Below are positions 59,687 to 64,000 of a stretch of 64,000 nt of DNA, piece by piece. Location: NCBI RefSeq assembly GCF_900155985.1, contig NZ_FTMA01000001.1:310001-374000 (forward strand). The letters run 5' to 3'. Numbering within the stretch: the stretch's first letter is position 1; each line of letters begins with the position of its first letter. Below the pieces are notes generated by a model, which saw only the letters and a list, made by a program, of their open reading frames with translations, made no database searches and was not told the DNA's origin. The translations under genes and the position numbers were made by a program. The DNA comes from Maribacter ulvicola (GTDB lineage Bacteria > Bacteroidota > Bacteroidia > Flavobacteriales > Flavobacteriaceae).

Positions 59687-61843
59687 ATGAAAAAAATAAT
59701 ATTCGCATTTATTTTTTTAACACTGATTTCTTCCTGTACAAACGAATCTAAACCTGAACCCATTCTAGTGAAATATCCTGTTACCGCAAAAGTAGATACC
59801 ATAGATACTTATTTTGGCACTGAAATAAAAGACCCCTATCGCTGGCTAGAAGATGATAGAAGCCCAGAAACAGAAGCTTGGGTTAAAGAACAAAACACGA
59901 CAACTTTTGGATATTTAGATCAAATACCCTTTAGAAATGATCTAAAAAACCGACTGGAAAAACTGTGGAATTATGAGAAGTTAGGTTCTCCCTTTAAAAA
60001 AGGAGATTATACCTATTTTTATAAAAATGACGGATTACAGAACCAATACGTGGTATACAGAACCAAAGCCGATGAAGCGCCCGAGGTTTTCTTAGATCCA
60101 AACACCTTTTCTGAAGACGGCACTACCTCATTGGCCGGCTTAAGTTTTACTAAAGATGGCTCTTTGGCTGCTTACCTTATTTCTGAAGGAGGAAGCGACT
60201 GGAGAAAAGCTATTATTTTAAATGCCGAAACTAAACAGGTTGTTGAAGACACTTTAATTGATATTAAATTCAGCGGACTATCCTGGAAAGGTAAAGAAGG
60301 ATTTTACTATTCTAGTTATGATAAGCCAAAAGGCAGTGAGCTATCAGCTAAAACAGATCAGCACAAAGTATACTATCATAAATTGGGTACGCCACAGAAA
60401 GAAGATGAATTGATCTTTGGCGGTACACCCACGGAAAAGCATAGATATGTAGGCGCTAGTGTTACTGAAGACAACAAGTATTTACTAATAAGCGCATCTG
60501 TCTCTACTTCTGGAAACAAGTTGTTTATTAAAAATTTAGAAGACCCTAACGGATTACTTATCCCCATGGTCCAAGATACCGATTCTGATAACTATGTAAT
60601 TGATAACATCGGCTCAAAACTATATATTGTTACCAATAGAAATGCCCCGAACAAGAAAATTGTTACGGTAGATGCTAACAACCCTGAAGTTAAAAACTGG
60701 GAAGATTTCATCCCTGAAACAGAAAATGTATTGAGCCCCAATACCGGTGGTGGATATTTCTTTACCGAATATATGGTCAATGCTATTTCTAAAGTAAATC
60801 AATATGATTACAATGGTAAACTAATTCGTGAGGTAGAATTGCCAGGTATAGGTTCTGTTGGCGGATTTGGTGGTGAAAAAGAGGACAAGGAATTGTACTT
60901 CTCCTTTACAAATTACAATACACCCGGTTCTACCTATAAATATGACCCTGCAACCGGTGAATATGAATTGTACTGGAAACCAGAAATAGATTTTAATCCT
61001 AAGGATTATACTTCTGAACAGGTATTCTACGCTTCCAAAGATGGTACCAAAGTACCCATGATCATTACTTATAAGAAGGGAACTAAATTGAACGGTAAAA
61101 ACCCAACCATTCTTTATGCCTATGGTGGATTCAATGTGAGTTTAACGCCATCCTTCAGTATAGCAAATGCCGTTTGGATGGAACAAGGCGGAATTTACGC
61201 TGTACCAAATCTTCGTGGAGGTGGTGAATATGGTAAAAAATGGCATGATGCGGGTATCAAAACTAAAAAGCAAAATGTATTTGATGACTTTATTGCTGCT
61301 GCAGAGTACTTAGTCGATAATAAATATACATCAAAAGAATACTTAGCTATTCGTGGAGGTTCTAATGGCGGGTTACTAGTTGGTGCCACAATGACACAAA
61401 GACCAGATTTAATGCAAGTAGCTTTACCTGCTGTTGGCGTTTTGGATATGTTGCGCTATCATACATTTACGGCTGGCGCCGGATGGGCTTATGATTATGG
61501 TACTGCAGAAGATAGCGATGAAATGTTCCAATACTTAAAAGGCTATTCTCCTGTACATAATGTAAAAGCCGGTACTGCATACCCTGCAACTTTGGTGACC
61601 ACAGGTGACCATGATGACAGAGTGGTACCCGCACATAGTTTTAAGTTTGCGGCAGAACTTCAAGAAAAACAAAAAGGCACAAACCCAACGTTGATCCGCA
61701 TTGAAACAAATGCCGGACATGGCGCAGGTACGCCTGTGAGTAAAACAATAGAGCAATATGCAGATATTTTTGGCTTTACACTCTATAATATGGGCTTTAC
61801 CAAACTGCCTAACAAAAGTGTTTTAAAAGAGTTTAAAGAGTAA
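59687..61843 (+). CDS. Prolyl oligopeptidase family serine peptidase (S9A), lipoprotein
   Basis: Cleaves short peptides after proline. ATG 59687 is chosen over an upstream in-frame GTG because it begins a lipoprotein signal ([17 protein letters not shown], Cys 17). The 718 residues contain the N-terminal propeller ([20 protein letters not shown]) and the catalytic domain with [29 protein letters not shown], nucleophile [14 protein letters not shown], Asp in [15 protein letters not shown] and His in [11 protein letters not shown] periplasmic, membrane-anchored location is implied. It is a single-gene unit ended by a long-stem terminator. Confidence 0.95.
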   Translation: MKKIIFAFIFLTLISSCTNESKPEPILVKYPVTAKVDTIDTYFGTEIKDPYRWLEDDRSPETEAWVKEQNTTTFGYLDQIPFRNDLKNRLEKLWNYEKLGSPFKKGDYTYFYKNDGLQNQYVVYRTKADEAPEVFLDPNTFSEDGTTSLAGLSFTKDGSLAAYLISEGGSDWRKAIILNAETKQVVEDTLIDIKFSGLSWKGKEGFYYSSYDKPKGSELSAKTDQHKVYYHKLGTPQKEDELIFGGTPTEKHRYVGASVTEDNKYLLISASVSTSGNKLFIKNLEDPNGLLIPMVQDTDSDNYVIDNIGSKLYIVTNRNAPNKKIVTVDANNPEVKNWEDFIPETENVLSPNTGGGYFFTEYMVNAISKVNQYDYNGKLIREVELPGIGSVGGFGGEKEDKELYFSFTNYNTPGSTYKYDPATGEYELYWKPEIDFNPKDYTSEQVFYASKDGTKVPMIITYKKGTKLNGKNPTILYAYGGFNVSLTPSFSIANAVWMEQGGIYAVPNLRGGGEYGKKWHDAGIKTKKQNVFDDFIAAAEYLVDNKYTSKEYLAIRGGSNGGLLVGATMTQRPDLMQVALPAVGVLDMLRYHTFTAGAGWAYDYGTAEDSDEMFQYLKGYSPVHNVKAGTAYPATLVTTGDHDDRVVPAHSFKFAAELQEKQKGTNPTLIRIETNAGHGAGTPVSKTIEQYADIFGFTLYNMGFTKLPNKSVLKEFKE

Positions 61844-61867
61844 TTTCTAACTTAAATCAATAAATTA

Positions 61868-61904
61868 TTGAAAAATCCGTTTCATATTGAAACGGATTTT
61901 TCAA
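61868..61904 (+). terminator. Terminator of the prolyl oligopeptidase gene
   Basis: A perfect 17-base inverted repeat: arm 61868-61884, loop TAT, arm 61888-61904, followed by TTTTAA. The A/T-rich base of the stem supplies U-tracts on both strands. Confidence 0.82.
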
Positions 61905-61928
61905 TTTTAAATTCCTAAGTATAAAAGC

Positions 61929-62918
61929 ATGTTACGAGTAGAGAATCTATCATTTTCATATGATACACTTCCAGTTTTAGAGTCCATTAATTTACGAATT
62001 CAACGTGGAGAGCATGTGGCTATCATTGGTGAAAGCGGGTGCGGCAAAAGCACCTTACTTAAACTAATGTATGGTTTAATGGATTTGGAACAGGGTGAAA
62101 TTTTCTGGGAAGACGAACAAATACTAGGTCCGGCGTACAACTTGGTACCTGGTGCCCCATTTATGAAATATTTGTCTCAAGATTTTGATTTGATGCCGTT
62201 CATTACCGTTGCTGAAAATATAAGTCAGTACCTATCCGTATTTTATCCCGATGAATTAAAGCAACGAACTGAAGAGCTATTAGAGATGATAGAGCTGACA
62301 GAGTTTGCCGATAAAAAGGTTAAAACGTTAAGTGGCGGGCAACAACAACGTGTAGCCTTAGCAAGGGTTTTAGCGCAAAAACCAGAAGTACTCCTTTTAG
62401 ATGAACCTTTTAGCCATATAGATAATTTTCTTAAAAACAGTTTACGCCGAAATATTTTTAATTACCTGAAAGAGAATCTTATTACTACCATCGTTGCTAC
62501 ACATGATGTGCATGATGTTTTACCTTTTGCCGATCGTGCCGTTGTTTTGCGTGATAAAGAAATAATAGCCCGGGCAAGACCTATGGAGCTTTATAAAAAT
62601 CCTAAGAACTTATATGTAGCCTCTCTTTTTGGTGAGGCAAGTATGATTTCTATAGATGTATTAAAAACCTATGCCAATACCAAAAGAAAAATTATTGTCT
62701 ACGCACATGAGTTTAGGGTTTCTCCTTCACAAGGCTTTCATGTTACCGTTGAAAAAGCATACCCAATGGGTAGCCATTACTTAACAGAAGGCAAGAGTGA
62801 TGAAAATGAATCCATCTTTTTTAACGCAGATAGGTTATACCCAAAAGGAAAAGAAGTGTTTTTGAATGTAGCCATTGAAACTATCAACCAACGCATACAA
62901 GAAGCCACTGCTCATTAA
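61929..62918 (+). CDS. ABC transporter ATP-binding protein
   Basis: The energy subunit of an importer, 329 residues. Walker A AIIGESGCGKSTLLKLMYG (about 36-54), signature KTLSGGQQQRVALARVLAQK, Walker B VLLLDEPFSHIDNFLK, and switch His in TIVATHDVHDVLPF. A C-terminal extension (about 225-329) resembles a TOBE-like regulatory domain (KIIVYAHEFRVSPSQGFHVT), as in PotA/FbpC-type proteins. The permease and binding protein are not adjacent, so the substrate (iron, polyamine or other) cannot be named. arfB follows 13 bases later. Confidence 0.93.
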   Translation: MLRVENLSFSYDTLPVLESINLRIQRGEHVAIIGESGCGKSTLLKLMYGLMDLEQGEIFWEDEQILGPAYNLVPGAPFMKYLSQDFDLMPFITVAENISQYLSVFYPDELKQRTEELLEMIELTEFADKKVKTLSGGQQQRVALARVLAQKPEVLLLDEPFSHIDNFLKNSLRRNIFNYLKENLITTIVATHDVHDVLPFADRAVVLRDKEIIARARPMELYKNPKNLYVASLFGEASMISIDVLKTYANTKRKIIVYAHEFRVSPSQGFHVTVEKAYPMGSHYLTEGKSDENESIFFNADRLYPKGKEVFLNVAIETINQRIQEATAH

Positions 62919-62931
62919 TAAAAAACGTGTT

Positions 62932-63333
62932 GTGAACCAAGAACAAATTCTTACCGAGTTACAGTTTAAAGCCATTAGAAGTAGTGGTCCGGGTGGTCAG
63001 CATGCCAATAAAGTTTCTTCTAAGGTAGAATTGTCTTTTCATGTAGAAGCTTCAACAGGGTTAACAGAACGCCAGAAAAAAAGAGTGCTTTTAAAATTAG
63101 GCAATAAACTAAGTAAAGAAGGTTTACTGATTTTACAGTGCGATGAATCTCGCAGCCAACATAAAAACAAAGAATTGGTTATTAAACGATTCTTTAAGCT
63201 TCTTGAAAAATCTCTAATTGTACCCAAGGCAAGAAAAAAAAGTAGGCCTACTAGGTCATCTATTGAAAAAAGGTTGAAGGGCAAGAAAATAGCTTCGCTC
63301 AAAAAGCAGAATCGCAGTAAGCCAGATTATTAA
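62932..63333 (+). CDS. arfB: Alternative ribosome-rescue factor / peptidyl-tRNA hydrolase ArfB
   Basis: Releases stalled ribosomes by hydrolysing peptidyl-tRNA. The product is 133 residues from GTG 62932, chosen because it gives the usual start (NQEQILTELQFKAIRSSG); an earlier in-frame TTG at 62875 lies inside the ABC gene. The catalytic GGQ is in SSGPGGQHANKVSSKVELSF, and the tail is strongly basic (KARKKSRPTRSSIEKRLKGK), which inserts into the mRNA channel. It starts 13 bases after the ABC ATPase stop, so the two may share a transcript. Confidence 0.94.
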   Translation: MNQEQILTELQFKAIRSSGPGGQHANKVSSKVELSFHVEASTGLTERQKKRVLLKLGNKLSKEGLLILQCDESRSQHKNKELVIKRFFKLLEKSLIVPKARKKSRPTRSSIEKRLKGKKIASLKKQNRSKPDY

Positions 63334-63345
63334 ATTTCTTGTTTT

Positions 63346-64000
63346 TTAAGCGAAAATGGTATAGCATACGAATACGGTTAGCGCACCAGTAAGACCAAGA
63401 ACGCCCGTACCCAACCCAAAAAGGCGATACCCAGTTTTTACATTCATACCACTCATTTGTGTTACTACCCAGAAAAAGCTATCGTTTGCATGAGATATTA
63501 CCGCAGAACCTGCGCCAATAACTACTACGACTAAAGCTTTCTGTATTTCGGTATCAAAACCTAAAGATGACATCATAGGCATGATAATAGATGCTGTGGT
63601 AACCAAAGCTACAGTTGAAGAACCTTGCGCCGTTTTTAACGCAGCAGCCAATACAAATGGCAAGAAAATACCCATATTATAATCCGTCAAGGTTTGCCCT
63701 AGAATTTCTGCAATGCCGGAGTTCTGTAATATTTTACCAAAAATTCCGCCTGCGCCTGTTATCAATAATATAGAAGCTGCATCTTTAATTGCTTTGCCTA
63801 CCCAACCCGCCGATGAGAGCATATCATAATTCAATTTTTTAGGCAAAAGCAAACATAAGAATACGCCAATTAATAAAGATATAACTGGCTCACCCACAAA
63901 ATTGATAACATCTACTAGTCCGTTTTCTTGTCCGATAACCATGGAGTTTAAAACCGATTTCAAGACAATTAGAAAAATAGGAACAAGTATGGGTATAGAC
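63346..64000 (-). CDS. GntP family gluconate/proton symporter (5' part outside window)
   Basis: The C-terminal 217 residues of a membrane transporter; the frame is open to the window end, where it reads SIPILVPIFLIVLKSVL. Motifs seen are GVFLCLLLPKKLNYDML, LITGAGGIFGKILQNSGI, AALKTAQGSSTVALVTTASI (the signature serine-rich re-entrant region) and VIGAGSAVISHANDSFFWV. These are characteristic of GntP/GntT-type gluconate permeases. The internal TTG at 63961 is not the real start. It converges on arfB with 12 bases between stops. Confidence 0.93.
   Translation of the reverse strand, partial: SIPILVPIFLIVLKSVLNSMVIGQENGLVDVINFVGEPVISLLIGVFLCLLLPKKLNYDMLSSAGWVGKAIKDAASILLITGAGGIFGKILQNSGIAEILGQTLTDYNMGIFLPFVLAAALKTAQGSSTVALVTTASIIMPMMSSLGFDTEIQKALVVVVIGAGSAVISHANDSFFWVVTQMSGMNVKTGYRLFGLGTGVLGLTGALTVFVCYTIFA

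Noticed and set aside
62875..62931. ArfB start at TTG 62875
   Set aside because: It lies within the ABC ATPase gene and adds residues foreign to the family; GTG 62932 is preferred.

Overview
The window is AT-rich chromosomal DNA from a marine-type member of the Flavobacteriaceae (Bacteroidota). The evidence is the conserved block acpP-fabF-rnc-IPExxxVDY-pyk, a long-form amidophosphoribosyltransferase, a viroplasmin-type RNase H, AddA/AddB-like proteins, and promoters of the Bacteroidota type (TTTG, about 19 nt, then TAnnTTTG), with few Shine-Dalgarno sequences. The genus cannot be fixed from sequence alone; Maribacter/Zobellia-like genomes would fit. No prophage, insertion sequence, CRISPR array or rRNA operon was seen.

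Layout. 1-2.3 kb: the 3' end of a SulP transporter gene, pheS and a small unknown gene. 2.5-9.4 kb: an RND efflux operon (adaptor, pump, outer-membrane channel, TetR regulator) behind a GbsR/MarR-like regulator; matching dyad operators lie in front of the regulator gene and of the pump operon. 9.4-12 kb: CYTH protein, DNA polymerase IV, PAS protein. 12-16.4 kb (minus): pyruvate kinase, IPExxxVDY protein, RNase III, FabF, ACP. 16.6-20.9 kb (plus): purN, RNase H, PfkB kinase, amidophosphoribosyltransferase. 20.9-21.7 kb: four tandem small-RNA genes. 21.7-31 kb: superoxide dismutase, AddA-like helicase-nuclease, Kbl, OmpA-TSP3 protein, AddB-like nuclease. 31-38.1 kb: SDR, sugar transporter, a solitary PD-(D/E)XK protein, an NTF2-like protein, a tRNA-Ala(GGC) with degenerate tRNA-like copies around a broken GIY-YIG gene, and a universal stress protein. 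38.3-43.8 kb: GNAT pseudogene, MATE exporter, enoyl-CoA hydratase, a 37-residue membrane peptide, a lipoprotein, QueD, an EEP-family hydrolase, LpxH. 43.8-44.4 kb: two tandem copies of a second small-RNA family. 44.4-54.4 kb (mostly minus): MFS exporter, RecJ, OsmC, a small-membrane-protein pair, uracil-DNA glycosylase, a HopJ-family protein, and a metal-linked cluster (barrel protein, di-haem peroxidase, MbnP-like protein, CDGKCYL protein). 54.5-64 kb: rsmI, a conserved unknown, tdk-alr, mscL, asd, a prolyl oligopeptidase, an ABC ATPase, ArfB and a GntP-type transporter cut by the window end.

The strongest candidate for something undescribed is the pair of small-RNA families. The four RNAs at 21 kb show GUAGGU in a hairpin loop and an unpaired AAGAUUUGGG. 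The two RNAs at 44 kb each carry two copies of the complementary words CCCAAA(U) and ACCUAC, with CCCAAA held in the loop of a hairpin that covaries between the copies. This looks like a multicopy sRNA and its own base-pairing partner or sponge, read from a conserved, probably regulated promoter. The pairing is seen in sequence; the function is inference.
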